Shown in pieces: positions 16,154 to 24,657 of a stretch of DNA of 40,389 nt. The notes beneath the pieces are model-generated. The model ran no database searches. It was not told where the DNA came from and worked only from the letters and a program-made list of their open reading frames with translations. The translations under genes and the position numbers were made by a program. Each line of letters opens with the position of its first letter. Within the stretch, counting starts at the first letter, position 1. The stretch spans positions 1-40,389 of the forward strand of contig NZ_LZKI01000168.1 in the NCBI RefSeq assembly GCF_001672755.1, in the 5' to 3' direction. The DNA is from Mycobacterium colombiense (lineage in GTDB: Bacteria; Actinomycetota; Actinomycetes; Mycobacteriales; Mycobacteriaceae).

Positions 16154-16183
16154 TTGCTGGCACCGGCATGCCGCAGGTAGTAC
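16154..16183 (+). promoter_or_regulatory. Candidate promoter of RNase P RNA
   Basis: TTGCTG (16154-16159) and TAGTAC (16178-16183) are 18 bases apart, placing the transcription start near 16190, just before the P1 helix of the RNA. TACCGT at 16181-16186 is an alternative -10. Confidence 0.4.
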
Positions 16184-16194
16184 CGTGGTTCGTC

Positions 16195-16601
<407 letters not shown>

Positions 16602-16604
16602 CTT

Positions 16605-18143
16605 CTAATGTCCCGCTTTGCGGACCGCCTTGGCGAGTTCGCGCAGGGTGTCGTCGAGGTCGTCGCGGCAGCGGTCGGCCAGGTCGGCCTCCCGCTGATA
16701 CAACAGCCCATAGGTGAAGGTGTCCTCGCCGGCCGCGTGCGCGATCTCGGCCTCCTGACGCAGATGCTCGCGGCTGACGACGCTGTCTTGATGGTCACCG
16801 AGCAGGGACTGGACCGCCTTGGCCTGTTCGGACACCTTCGCCGCGCCGGTGGCGGACGCGGTGTAGCGAAGTCGCTTGGCGCGCTTGCGGATCCGATGGA
16901 TCGCCTCGTCGCGTTGGTGCGGGTCGTCCGGGTGCTCGCGGTCGACCTGGGCGGCGGCCTTCTGGGCCTTGCGGACCTTCTTGTAGGCGGCCTCGATGGT
17001 CACCGGCGGGTGCTCCTCGGCCGTGGCGGCGCCCGGGGTTTCGGCGGCTATCAGGTCGAGGGAGTCCAGCAGGCGGAAGTACCGCTGCGAGCGCATGGCG
17101 ATCAACGACCGGCGCAGCCCGGTCTGGTAGCGCCGCTGGGCGCCCCCGACCAGGCGTTCGCGCACCGGTCCGCGTACCAATTCCGGTGCGAGCCCGTCCA
17201 AGTCGCGCTCGTATCGCTCGGCGAGCACTTCGGCGTCGCGCGCCACGCCCAGGATCGCGGCGAGCTCACGCAACTCGTCCAGCACCCAGCCCTCCTCGGG
17301 CAGCCCGAACGACTCCTGGTAGTCCCGCAGCAGGCTGCGCAGCTTGCGGGTGGTCACCCGCATCTGGTGGATGGAGTCGTAGGCGTCGGCGCGTACCGCG
17401 CGATCCCACACCACCAGCTCGCGGACCTGCTCGGCGATCGCGCGCTGCAGCGGGTTTTCGGACGGCGTGGCGCCGTTGGGTGGCGTGCCGAGCACCCGCG
17501 CCAGCTTGGAGCCGTGACCAGCCGGGGCGGCACCGGCGTCCAGCAGCCGGTTGCTCAACCGGTTCAGCAGCTCGACGCCGGCCGTCCCGTTAGAGAGCCC
17601 ACTCGCTTCGAGGAGCTCCAATTCCCACTCGCGCCACTCTTGTTCGGTCGGCGCGTCGGTGTCCTCGGATCCCCGCGTCGACCACGCGGTGACATGGTCG
17701 TTGCTGAACTCGGCCAGCGCGGTGCCCGCGGCGTCGTACAGCACCTGGGTCTCGCGCCGGGTGGTGATGCGCGCGACGGGCTGCAGCGGGCGGTCGCGGA
17801 CGATCGCCAGCACCACGTCCGTCAACTCGTTGGGCACGGAGTCGTTTCCGTCCGATGCGTCCAGCGGCAGGCGGACCTCGGTGCGGGCGTCGGGGCCGGA
17901 CGGCAGCTTCAGGTGCCAGCCCGCGTCGGAACCACCGGTGCGGCGGCGCAGGGTGATCTTGTTGCGCGCCAAATCGTGTATGGGGGTGTCGAAGTACGTC
18001 GCATCCAGGGTTTGCGCGGGTGACTTGTCGACGTGGGCGACCGCGGCGATCCCCTCGAACGAGGGCGACACGGTGGATTCGACCACGTCGAACTTGCGCT
18101 CGACCTCGAGGTGACGCGAGGGTTGCGGCGCTTTTGCAGGCAT
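16605..18143 (-). CDS. CYTH-CHAD domain protein
   Basis: A 512-residue two-domain protein. The N-terminal CYTH (triphosphate tunnel) domain starts with the signature EVERKFDV and continues with KITLRRRTGG and WHLKLPSG. The C-terminal CHAD domain (~residues 235-510) is helical and His-rich, with IHQMRVTTRKLRSLL and a second IHRIRKRAKRLRY, which bind polyphosphate. Members act on or bind inorganic polyphosphate or triphosphate; this is the Rv2226 counterpart, with the same length as I remember. ATG 18143 was chosen because GGAG lies seven bases upstream; ATG 18155 is also in frame but has no such signal. Confidence 0.9.
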   Translation of the reverse strand: MPAKAPQPSRHLEVERKFDVVESTVSPSFEGIAAVAHVDKSPAQTLDATYFDTPIHDLARNKITLRRRTGGSDAGWHLKLPSGPDARTEVRLPLDASDGNDSVPNELTDVVLAIVRDRPLQPVARITTRRETQVLYDAAGTALAEFSNDHVTAWSTRGSEDTDAPTEQEWREWELELLEASGLSNGTAGVELLNRLSNRLLDAGAAPAGHGSKLARVLGTPPNGATPSENPLQRAIAEQVRELVVWDRAVRADAYDSIHQMRVTTRKLRSLLRDYQESFGLPEEGWVLDELRELAAILGVARDAEVLAERYERDLDGLAPELVRGPVRERLVGGAQRRYQTGLRRSLIAMRSQRYFRLLDSLDLIAAETPGAATAEEHPPVTIEAAYKKVRKAQKAAAQVDREHPDDPHQRDEAIHRIRKRAKRLRYTASATGAAKVSEQAKAVQSLLGDHQDSVVSREHLRQEAEIAHAAGEDTFTYGLLYQREADLADRCRDDLDDTLRELAKAVRKAGH

Positions 18144-18287
18144 CTTCGGCTCCATTGAGGGCGCGTTGGGCGCGTCACCGCGGCCGTGAACAGATCGGAT
18201 GGGAAATGAGCACCCATAGCCTGCCACACCGAAGCGACGAGGCCGCCGCGGATCGGCCGGCGAGTGAAACGCCCGTCGCGGCCGCGC

Positions 18288-18533
18288 TTACGGCGGCGGG
18301 GGAGGAGGCGGCGCGTCGTCCTCGGGCAGCGGCGCATAAGCGGCCGGCGGCGGGACGTAGCGTTCGATGTTGTCGGCGATGTTGGAGCACCCGCTGACCG
18401 AGACGCGCCGGCCCGCGCTCACACACACGGTCGCCTCCGCCCGGTTGGCGGAATGCGCGGCAACCACAATTGCGGGAGTTGCGGCCAAGCCCGAGAACAC
18501 CAGCACTGCGGCAAACCAGCGGCGCCGAATCAT
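18288..18533 (-). CDS. Small exported Pro-rich protein of unknown function
   Basis: An 81-residue protein with a signal peptide: basic start MIRRRW, hydrophobic core AAVLVFSGLAATPAIVVAA and probable cleavage near residue 28. The mature part has two Cys (VCVSAG and SGCSN), possibly a disulphide, followed by a YVPPPAAYAPLPEDDA segment and a run of seven Pro to the end. The start is firmly fixed by AAGGAG seven bases upstream. The family is not recognised. It is divergent from the haemophore-like gene across 183 bases. The C-terminal proline run may reach through the cell wall, but that is only inference. Confidence 0.7.
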   Translation of the reverse strand: MIRRRWFAAVLVFSGLAATPAIVVAAHSANRAEATVCVSAGRRVSVSGCSNIADNIERYVPPPAAYAPLPEDDAPPPPPPP

Positions 18534-18716
18534 CTGCGGTCTCCTTCCTGCCACCCGTAAAGCATTCTGCCGCCGCGGCCCGGCCGACGGGCCGAGATCG
18601 GAGAATGGCTCCATATTTGTTTGCCGGTGATTAACGTATGCGCGGCGAGAAAACGCCTTAAGGTTTCGGTACGGATGACGGCCGCGGTTGCGGATGCCCG
18701 ACGAAGGAGCGTTTCC

Positions 18717-19097
18717 ATGGTGTCTTTTGTTCGCCCGGCGGCCCGAGTTGTTGCCGGCGCAATGGCGGCCGGCGCGGTCAGTGTGGCAATGCTTTTCGCG
18801 ACAGCGGGTTCGGCCGCCGCGGACTGGCCGATGGACGATCCGGAGCCGGCGCCCTCGTCGCAACCGAATTGCACTGCGGCCGACCTTGCCCAGGTCTCGT
18901 CGGGCGTGGCCGCGGCGACGTCGGCGTACTTGTTCACCCACCCCGACGTCAACGCGTACTTCACCAGCTTGAAGGGTCAGCCGCGCGACGACATGCGTGC
19001 GCAGCTGAAGCAGTACATGGACGCCAACCCGCAGACTCACGCCGACCTCGAGGGCATTCGCCAGCCGTTGACCGACTTCCAGAATCGGTGCCGCTGA
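18717..19097 (+). CDS. Exported haemophore-like (MHB-type) protein
   Basis: A 126-residue exported protein. Residues 1-35 form a signal peptide ending in AGSAAA. The mature part begins with an acidic Pro-rich segment, followed by an all-helical domain flanked by two Cys (PNCTAAD and the final NRC) that probably form a disulphide. The segment YLFTHPDVNAYFTSL is typical of the mycobacterial haem-binding (MHB, Rv0203-like) family, in which a Tyr-x3-His pair binds haem. Proteins of this family carry haem outside the cell. ATG 18717 has AAGGAG eight bases upstream. No iron box was recognised in the promoter. Convergent with the GH5-like gene. Confidence 0.8.
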   Translation: MVSFVRPAARVVAGAMAAGAVSVAMLFATAGSAAADWPMDDPEPAPSSQPNCTAADLAQVSSGVAAATSAYLFTHPDVNAYFTSLKGQPRDDMRAQLKQYMDANPQTHADLEGIRQPLTDFQNRCR

Positions 19098-19107
19098 CCG
19101 ATCCCCG

Positions 19108-20331
19108 TCAGCCGGCCGGTGGTGGCGGCTGTTGCAGGTGCATCGCCAGGTCGCTCAGCTCCAGAATCGTCTGGATCTCGGTGTCGCGGAATGGCCGTCC
19201 GTCGGGGGCCAGCAGGTCGTGAAACCACTCCTGCGGCATCGCGGGATCCGGGTTCGGGTGGTCCCAGGAATCCCACGGGAAAAAGGTCTGCGTTTTGCCG
19301 GCGACAAATCCCCAATTGAATGCGCCGACGCCGGCCCGCTTCGCGATCGGCAGGATGGACTGCACCGTGCTGCCCAGCGGCCGCGCCATGTACTCGGTGC
19401 ACAGGATGGGCCGGCCCAGCGGGACGAGCTCGCCGATGCGTCGTTCGAACTCCTCCGGGCCGGCGTAACTGTGGAACGTGATGATGTCGGAGTTGTCGAG
19501 CTGGATGCCGCTGATGACGCTGCGGCGTCCCGGGTCGGCCCACTCGCCGTGCCAGACGCCGCTGGTCAGCGGCTGGCACGGATCGACCAGCCGCGCCCAC
19601 TCGAACACCTGGGGCAGCAGCTGGGCGACCAGGTCCACCTTGTCTCTGCGCTCGACCGAGGCGTAGGCGTTGGCCGGGTTGTCCGGCTCGTTCCACAGGT
19701 CCCAGCCCAGGATGCGGTCGTCACTGCGGAACTGCGTCAGCACCCCGGTGACGTAGCCGCGCATGGTGCGCAGGTAGCCGTGATCGTCGAGGCGCGCCGC
19801 CCCCGGACTCTGCACCCAGCCGGAGTTGTGGATGCCCGGCCGCGGCGCGCGCTGCGGACCCGCCTGAGGGAACGGGTCCCAGCAGGAATCGAACAGGACG
19901 AACAGCGGTTTGATGCCGTGGCGCGCGGCGATGTCGACGAACTGGGCGAGCCGGCCCTGAAATCCGCGGTAGTCCTGCGCCCAGAGCTGGTCGTGCAGGA
20001 AGACCCGTATCGCGTTGAACCCGTTGGTCCGCGCCCAGCCCAGCTCGGTATCGATGCGCCGGGGGTCGAAGGTTTCGCGCTGGAACATCTCCAGCTGATT
20101 GATGGCGTTGGAGGTGATGTAGTTCGCGCCGACCGGCCAGCCTTGCGCCTGATACCAGCGGTTGGCCCGTTCGGGCGACCACCGGCTTGCCTGGGGCGAG
20201 GTGTCGGGTGGTTGCGGCGAAGCGCGTGGTGTCTGGGCCAAAGCCATGCCTCCCGCCGCTAACAGCGACAAAGCCAACACCGTTCGACGGTGCACGAAGG
20301 CACCGCGATTCCCCCGGTCGATGTGGTCCAC
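19108..20331 (-). CDS. Exported GH5-like glycoside hydrolase
   Basis: A 407-residue exported enzyme. The N-terminus VHRRTVLALSLLAAGGMALA is a signal peptide with an RR that may use the Tat route. A Pro/Ser-rich linker of about 20 residues follows, then a TIM-barrel with GFNAIRVFLHD, the acid/base Glu in GWDLWNEPDNP, and the nucleophile Glu in ILCTEYMARP, a GH5-like (cellulase/mannanase-type) pattern. The barrel ends with FNWGFVAGKTQT, whose Trp is usual at the active site. The substrate glycan is unknown; self-wall or host glycans are both possible. GTG 20331 has AGGG upstream; GTG 20295 would still keep the signal peptide. The GH family number is my best guess. Confidence 0.85.
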   Translation of the reverse strand: MDHIDRGNRGAFVHRRTVLALSLLAAGGMALAQTPRASPQPPDTSPQASRWSPERANRWYQAQGWPVGANYITSNAINQLEMFQRETFDPRRIDTELGWARTNGFNAIRVFLHDQLWAQDYRGFQGRLAQFVDIAARHGIKPLFVLFDSCWDPFPQAGPQRAPRPGIHNSGWVQSPGAARLDDHGYLRTMRGYVTGVLTQFRSDDRILGWDLWNEPDNPANAYASVERRDKVDLVAQLLPQVFEWARLVDPCQPLTSGVWHGEWADPGRRSVISGIQLDNSDIITFHSYAGPEEFERRIGELVPLGRPILCTEYMARPLGSTVQSILPIAKRAGVGAFNWGFVAGKTQTFFPWDSWDHPNPDPAMPQEWFHDLLAPDGRPFRDTEIQTILELSDLAMHLQQPPPPAG

Positions 20332-20370
20332 CCCTGCCCGTCAGAGTTCGGTTTGTCTCTGCGAGCCATC

Positions 20371-20384
20371 GTACATCCCTGTAC
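20371..20384. promoter_or_regulatory. Inverted repeat upstream of the GH5-like gene
   Basis: GTACA-N4-TGTAC is a perfect 5-bp inverted repeat, 40 bases before the glycosidase start, in the 176-base spacer after panB. It has the size of a dimeric-repressor half-site pair, but short repeats arise by chance and no dedicated regulator lies beside it. Confidence 0.25.
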
Positions 20385-20507
20385 CGCAACGCTTTTCAGC
20401 GGTTTCACAACGACAGGGATAAGGCGTCGACCAGGCGCGTACCTCAGGCCGGCGACGTGCCAGCGCAAAACACCGCCACCGATCGAGACGGCTCCGTTAC
20501 GGACCGA

Positions 20508-21359
20508 TCAGAAGCAGTGCTCGTCGGCGGGAAAGACCCCGCCGGCCACCTCTTGCGCATATTGCGTTGCGGCCCGGCGCAATTCCCCGCCGACGTCGGC
20601 GAACCGCTTGACGAAGCGGGCGGCCTTGCCGCTGCTCATACCGGCCATGTCCTGCCAAACCAGGACCTGGCCGTCGCAGTTGGGTCCGGCGCCGATGCCG
20701 ACGGTCGGGATGGTCAGCTTGCCGGTGATCTGGGTGGCCAGTTCGGCCGGCACCATCTCCATGACGACGGAGAACGCGCCGGCCTCGGCGACGGCGATCG
20801 CGTCGTGCACCGTCTGCTCGGCGGCGTCACCGCGGCCCTGCACCCGGAAGCCGCCCAGGCCGTTGACGCTCTGCGGGGTGAACCCGATGTGCGCCATCAC
20901 CGGGATGCCGGCGGCGGTCAGGCAGGTGATCTGCTCGGCCACCCGCTCGCCGCCCTCGAGCTTGACCGCGTGCGCGCCGCCCTCCTTCATGAACCGGGTG
21001 GCGGCGGCCAGCGCGGCGGCCGGCCCGGACTCGTAGCTGCCGAACGGCAGGTCGGCGACTACCAGCGCGTGCGGGGCACCCCGCACCACGCCGCGCACCA
21101 GCGGAATCAACTCGTCGATCGAGACGGGCACGGTGGTGTCGTAGCCGTACACCACGTTGGCGGCCGAGTCACCGACCAGCAGCACCGGGATGCCGGCCTC
21201 GTCGAAAATGCGGGCGGTCGAGTAGTCGTAGGCCGTGAGCATGGCCCACTTGTGGCCTTCGGCCTTCATCTTCTGCAGGTGGTGGGTGCGAATCTTGGTC
21301 CGCGGCTTTTCGGGCTGCGCAGGCGAGTTGGCACCGTAAACGTTGTGCTCAGACATCAT
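20508..21359 (-). CDS. panB: 3-methyl-2-oxobutanoate hydroxymethyltransferase
   Basis: A 283-residue PanB, which adds a hydroxymethyl group from methylenetetrahydrofolate to 2-oxoisovalerate, giving ketopantoate for pantothenate and CoA. The TIM-barrel motifs are MLTAYDYSTARIFDEAG, LLVGDSAANVVYG with the Mg-binding Asp, VVADLPFGSYE, AVKLEGG, PVMAHIGFTPQ and VVMEMVP. It starts at ATG 21359 (or ATG 21356), with AGGGA just upstream, and is divergent from the wax ester synthase gene across 148 bases. In M. tuberculosis panB lies next to caeA/hip1, so the acyltransferase between them here is extra. Confidence 0.97.
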   Translation of the reverse strand: MMSEHNVYGANSPAQPEKPRTKIRTHHLQKMKAEGHKWAMLTAYDYSTARIFDEAGIPVLLVGDSAANVVYGYDTTVPVSIDELIPLVRGVVRGAPHALVVADLPFGSYESGPAAALAAATRFMKEGGAHAVKLEGGERVAEQITCLTAAGIPVMAHIGFTPQSVNGLGGFRVQGRGDAAEQTVHDAIAVAEAGAFSVVMEMVPAELATQITGKLTIPTVGIGAGPNCDGQVLVWQDMAGMSSGKAARFVKRFADVGGELRRAATQYAQEVAGGVFPADEHCF

Positions 21360-21495
21360 TGTCCCTAATGGTGGTCGGTTCGATCCTCGTGGCCCTCAGT
21401 CTTTTGAAAAATTCTGAGCGGGTCCCCGGGTTCGTCGGACTACTCGATTCTGCCATTTCTTCCGCGCAGTTGCATCGCCGCGACGGTGTGAGACA

Positions 21496-21501
21496 TACCA
21501 T
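21496..21501 (+). promoter_or_regulatory. Candidate -10 element of a leaderless acyltransferase transcript
   Basis: TACCAT fits TANNNT and ends 6 bases before ATG 21508; no ribosome binding site is present. Confidence 0.4.
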
Positions 21502-21507
21502 GCGCGC

Positions 21508-22899
21508 ATGCAGCGGCTGAGTGGATTGGACGCCAGCTTCCTGTACCTGGAGACCTCGTCACAGCCGATGCACGTGTGCTCGATCATCGAGCTGGACACG
21601 TCGACGGCACCGGGCGGCTACAGCTACGACCGGCTGCGCGACGCCCTGGCGGTACGCATCAAGGCCATCCCGGCGTTCCGCGAAAAGCTCGCGAACAGTC
21701 CGCTGAATCTCGACCACCCGGTCTGGGTGGACGACGAGAAGTTCAACATCGATCGTCACCTGCACCGCATCGCGGTGCCCGCGCCGGGAGGGCGGGCCGA
21801 GCTCTCCGAGATCTGCGGCCACATCGTCGAGCGGCCGTTGGACCGCGGGCGGCCGCTCTGGGAGATGTGGGTCATCGAAGGCGTGGCCGGCACGGACTGC
21901 CACCGCGACGGGCGGGTGGCGGTGGTGACCAAGGTGCACCACGCCGGTGTCGACGGGGTGACCGGTGCCAACCTGATGTCGCAGTTGTGTGCGACCGAAG
22001 CCGACGCTCCCGCCCCGGAGCCGGCCGAGGGCGTCGGCGGAGCCCACGGGTGGCAGATCGCGGCCGGCGGGCTGGTTCGCTTCGCGGCCCGGCCGCTGCA
22101 CCTGGCCAACGTGGTGCCCGACACCGTCTCGTCGGTGCTCGCCACCGTGCGACGGGCGCGCGAAGGCCTCGCCATGGCCCGTCCTTTCGCGGCGCCGCGA
22201 ACCGCGTTCAACGCCAGGATCAGTGGCCGCCGCAACGTCGCTTATGCCGAATTGGATCTCGACGACATCAAAGGGGTGAAGAACCATTTCGACGTCAAAG
22301 TCAACGACGTCGTGATGGCATTGGTTTCGGGTGCGCTTCGCCAATACCTGACGGACCGAAACGAATTGCCGGATTCGTCGCTGGTGGCATCCGTTCCCAT
22401 TTCGGTGCACGGCAAATCCGACCGGCCCGGCCGCAACCAGGTATCGGCGATGTTTTCCAGTTTGCACACCCAGATCACCGATCCGGTGGAACGCCTGAAA
22501 GCCATCGCCCAGGCGAATTCGGTTGCCAAAGAACATAGTTCAGCCATCGGTGCGTCACTGCTGCAGGATTGGTCGCAATTCGCCGCCCCGGCGGTTTTCG
22601 GCATCGCGATGCGGATCTACTCCAGAACCCGATTCACCGACAGCATGCCCGTGCACAATTTGGTGGTCTCCAACGTGCCAGGACCGCAGGTTCCGCTGTA
22701 CATGCTGGGCTGCGAGGTCAAATCGATGTATCCGTTGGGGCCGATATTTCACGGCTCGGGACTCAACATCACCGCGATGTCGCTGCGCGGCAAACTCGAC
22801 ATCGGGCTCGTCGCCTGCCCGGATCTGCTGCCGGACTTATGGGAGATGGCCGACGAGTTCGCGGTGGGGATGGAGGAGCTGCTCGCGCTCGCGCGGTAA
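21508..22899 (+). CDS. Wax ester synthase/diacylglycerol acyltransferase (WS/DGAT)
   Basis: A 463-residue WS/DGAT, which joins fatty acyl-CoA to diacylglycerol or a long-chain alcohol, producing triacylglycerol or wax ester stores. The catalytic motif HHxxxDG is at His144-His145-Asp149 (KVHHAGVDG); the family motif RPLWEMWVIEG precedes it, and the C-terminal half contains VNDVVMALVSGALR and the NVPGP loop. It belongs to the mycobacterial Tgs group, which has over ten members per genome, so the exact paralogue cannot be named. Single-gene transcript; its start looks leaderless. Position between panB and the hip1-type genes is not the M. tuberculosis arrangement. Confidence 0.92.
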   Translation: MQRLSGLDASFLYLETSSQPMHVCSIIELDTSTAPGGYSYDRLRDALAVRIKAIPAFREKLANSPLNLDHPVWVDDEKFNIDRHLHRIAVPAPGGRAELSEICGHIVERPLDRGRPLWEMWVIEGVAGTDCHRDGRVAVVTKVHHAGVDGVTGANLMSQLCATEADAPAPEPAEGVGGAHGWQIAAGGLVRFAARPLHLANVVPDTVSSVLATVRRAREGLAMARPFAAPRTAFNARISGRRNVAYAELDLDDIKGVKNHFDVKVNDVVMALVSGALRQYLTDRNELPDSSLVASVPISVHGKSDRPGRNQVSAMFSSLHTQITDPVERLKAIAQANSVAKEHSSAIGASLLQDWSQFAAPAVFGIAMRIYSRTRFTDSMPVHNLVVSNVPGPQVPLYMLGCEVKSMYPLGPIFHGSGLNITAMSLRGKLDIGLVACPDLLPDLWEMADEFAVGMEELLALAR

Positions 22900-22957
22900 G
22901 CGGGCGGCGGTGCCGCTAATCGCCGATCTCAGGTTTCCTCTGGCAGCATAGGTTGGC

Positions 22958-24514
22958 ATGGCCCTGTCTCGTCGCGCCAAGATCGCGCGCACGCTGCTGA
23001 TCTGGACGTCGATGGCTGCCGTCGCGCTGCTTCTGGCGGGCTGCGTCCGGGTCGTGGTCGGACGCGCCGTCATGTCCGGGCCGAAGCTGGGCCAGGCGGT
23101 GGAGTGGACGCCGTGCCGGGCCGCGAACCCGAAGGTCAAACTCCCGGCCGGCGCACTGTGCGGCAAACTGGCCGTGCCGGTCGACTACGCCCACCTCGAC
23201 GGCGACGTGGCGACGCTGGCCATGATTCGTTTCCCCGCGACCGGAGACAAGATCGGCTCGCTGGTGATCAACCCCGGCGGGCCGGGGGAGTCCGGTATCG
23301 AGGCCGCGCTCGGCGTCGTCCAGTCGTTGCCCAAAAAGGTGCGCGAACGATTCGACCTCGTCGGCTTCGACCCCCGCGGGGTCGGGGCGTCGCGCCCGGC
23401 GGTCTGGTGCAACTCCGACGCCGACAACGATCGGCTGCGCACGGAGCCCAACGTCGACTACAGCCCGGCGGGCGTGGCCCACATGGAAGACGAGACCAAG
23501 CAGTTCGTCGGCCGCTGCATCGACAAGATGGGTAAGGACTTCCTGGCCAACGTCGGGACCGTCAACGTCGCACGGGATCTCGACGCCATCCGCGCCGCGC
23601 TAGGGGACGAGAAGCTGACGTACCTCGGCTACTCCTATGGCACCCGGATCGGCTCGGCGTACGCCGAAGCCTTCCCGCACAACGTGCGGGCGATGATCCT
23701 CGACGGCGCCGTCGACCCCAACGCCGATCAGATCGAAGCCGACCTTCGTCAGGCCAAGGGATTCCAGGACGCGTTCAACGACTACGCCGCCGACTGCGCC
23801 AAGCAGCCGACCTGCCCGCTGGGCACCGATCCGGCCAAGGCGGTGGACGTCTACCACAGCCTGGTCGACCCGATGGTCGACCCGAACAACCCCATGGTCG
23901 GACGTCCCGTCCCGACGAACGACCCACGCGGACTGGGCTACTCCGACGCGATCATCGGCACCATCATGGCGCTCTACTCGCCGAACCTGTGGCATCACCT
24001 GACCGACGGCCTGTCCGAACTCGTCGACCACCACGGCGACACCCTGCTCGCCCTGGCCGACATGTACATGCGACGCGACTCGCACGGTCACTACAGCAAC
24101 GCCACCGACGCGCGGGTGGCGGTCAACTGCGTGGACCAGCCGCCGATCACGGACCGCGCCAAGGTGGTTGACGAAGACCGCCGTTCCCGCGAGGTCGCGC
24201 CGTTCATGAGCTACGGACAGTTCACCGGCAACGCGCCGCTGGGCACCTGCGCGTTCTGGCCGGTGCCGCCGACGAGCAAGCCGCACACCATTTCCGCACC
24301 CGGCCTGGCGCCCACGGTGGTGGTGTCGACGACCCACGATCCGGCCACGCCGTATAAGGCCGGCGTCGATCTGGCCAACGAGTTGCGCAGCTCGCTGCTC
24401 ACCTACGACGGCACCCAGCACACCGTGGTCTTCCAGGGCGACGGCTGCATCGACAACTACATCACGGCGTATCTGGTCAGCGGGTCCATCCCGCCCGACG
24501 GCGCCAAATGCTAG
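22958..24514 (+). CDS. caeA: Lipoprotein serine hydrolase CaeA/Hip1
   Basis: A 518-residue alpha/beta-hydrolase lipoprotein. The lipobox LLAGC places the acylated Cys at 29. The catalytic triad is Ser226 in GYSYGTRIG, Asp461 in THDPATP and His488 in GTQHTV, each two less than in M. tuberculosis Hip1 (Ser228/Asp463/His490), where the enzyme is a cell-envelope protease that processes GroEL2 and modulates host responses. The oxyanion region NPGGPGES is conserved, and four or more Cys in the cap suggest disulphides. The gene is upstream of a closely related paralogue and of glnA2, all in one direction. Confidence 0.93.
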   Translation: MALSRRAKIARTLLIWTSMAAVALLLAGCVRVVVGRAVMSGPKLGQAVEWTPCRAANPKVKLPAGALCGKLAVPVDYAHLDGDVATLAMIRFPATGDKIGSLVINPGGPGESGIEAALGVVQSLPKKVRERFDLVGFDPRGVGASRPAVWCNSDADNDRLRTEPNVDYSPAGVAHMEDETKQFVGRCIDKMGKDFLANVGTVNVARDLDAIRAALGDEKLTYLGYSYGTRIGSAYAEAFPHNVRAMILDGAVDPNADQIEADLRQAKGFQDAFNDYAADCAKQPTCPLGTDPAKAVDVYHSLVDPMVDPNNPMVGRPVPTNDPRGLGYSDAIIGTIMALYSPNLWHHLTDGLSELVDHHGDTLLALADMYMRRDSHGHYSNATDARVAVNCVDQPPITDRAKVVDEDRRSREVAPFMSYGQFTGNAPLGTCAFWPVPPTSKPHTISAPGLAPTVVVSTTHDPATPYKAGVDLANELRSSLLTYDGTQHTVVFQGDGCIDNYITAYLVSGSIPPDGAKC

Positions 24515-24531
24515 CGGCCCGCTGACGCTGA

Positions 24532-24593
24532 CGCCGAACGTGCACTCACGGCGAAACTTTCGTCGATTTCTCGCATTGGTTGCACGCTCGGCG
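24532..24593. repeat. Long-looped inverted repeat between the two Hip1-type genes
   Basis: CGCCGAACGTGCA (24532-24544) and TGCACGCTCGGCG (24581-24593) are complementary at 12 of 13 positions, around a 36-base middle. It fills the 143-base intergenic gap. The sequence recalls dispersed intergenic palindromes of mycobacteria, but I cannot confirm a family. It could fold as a hairpin in the transcript linking the two genes. Confidence 0.5.
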
Positions 24594-24657
24594 AAGGCGG
24601 CAGCCGAGACCAAGGCGTAACCGTTTCGCGCTGTCACGGGTACCCGGGGCTGCAACG

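Noticed and set aside
19093..19112. GCTGAC-N8-GTCAGC between the haemophore and GH5-like genes
   Set aside because: A 6-bp stem made from the two stop-codon contexts; too weak to call a terminator.
19132..20262. Plus-strand open frame opposite the GH5-like gene
   Set aside because: No motif, and the minus-strand glycosidase has signal peptide and both catalytic Glu.
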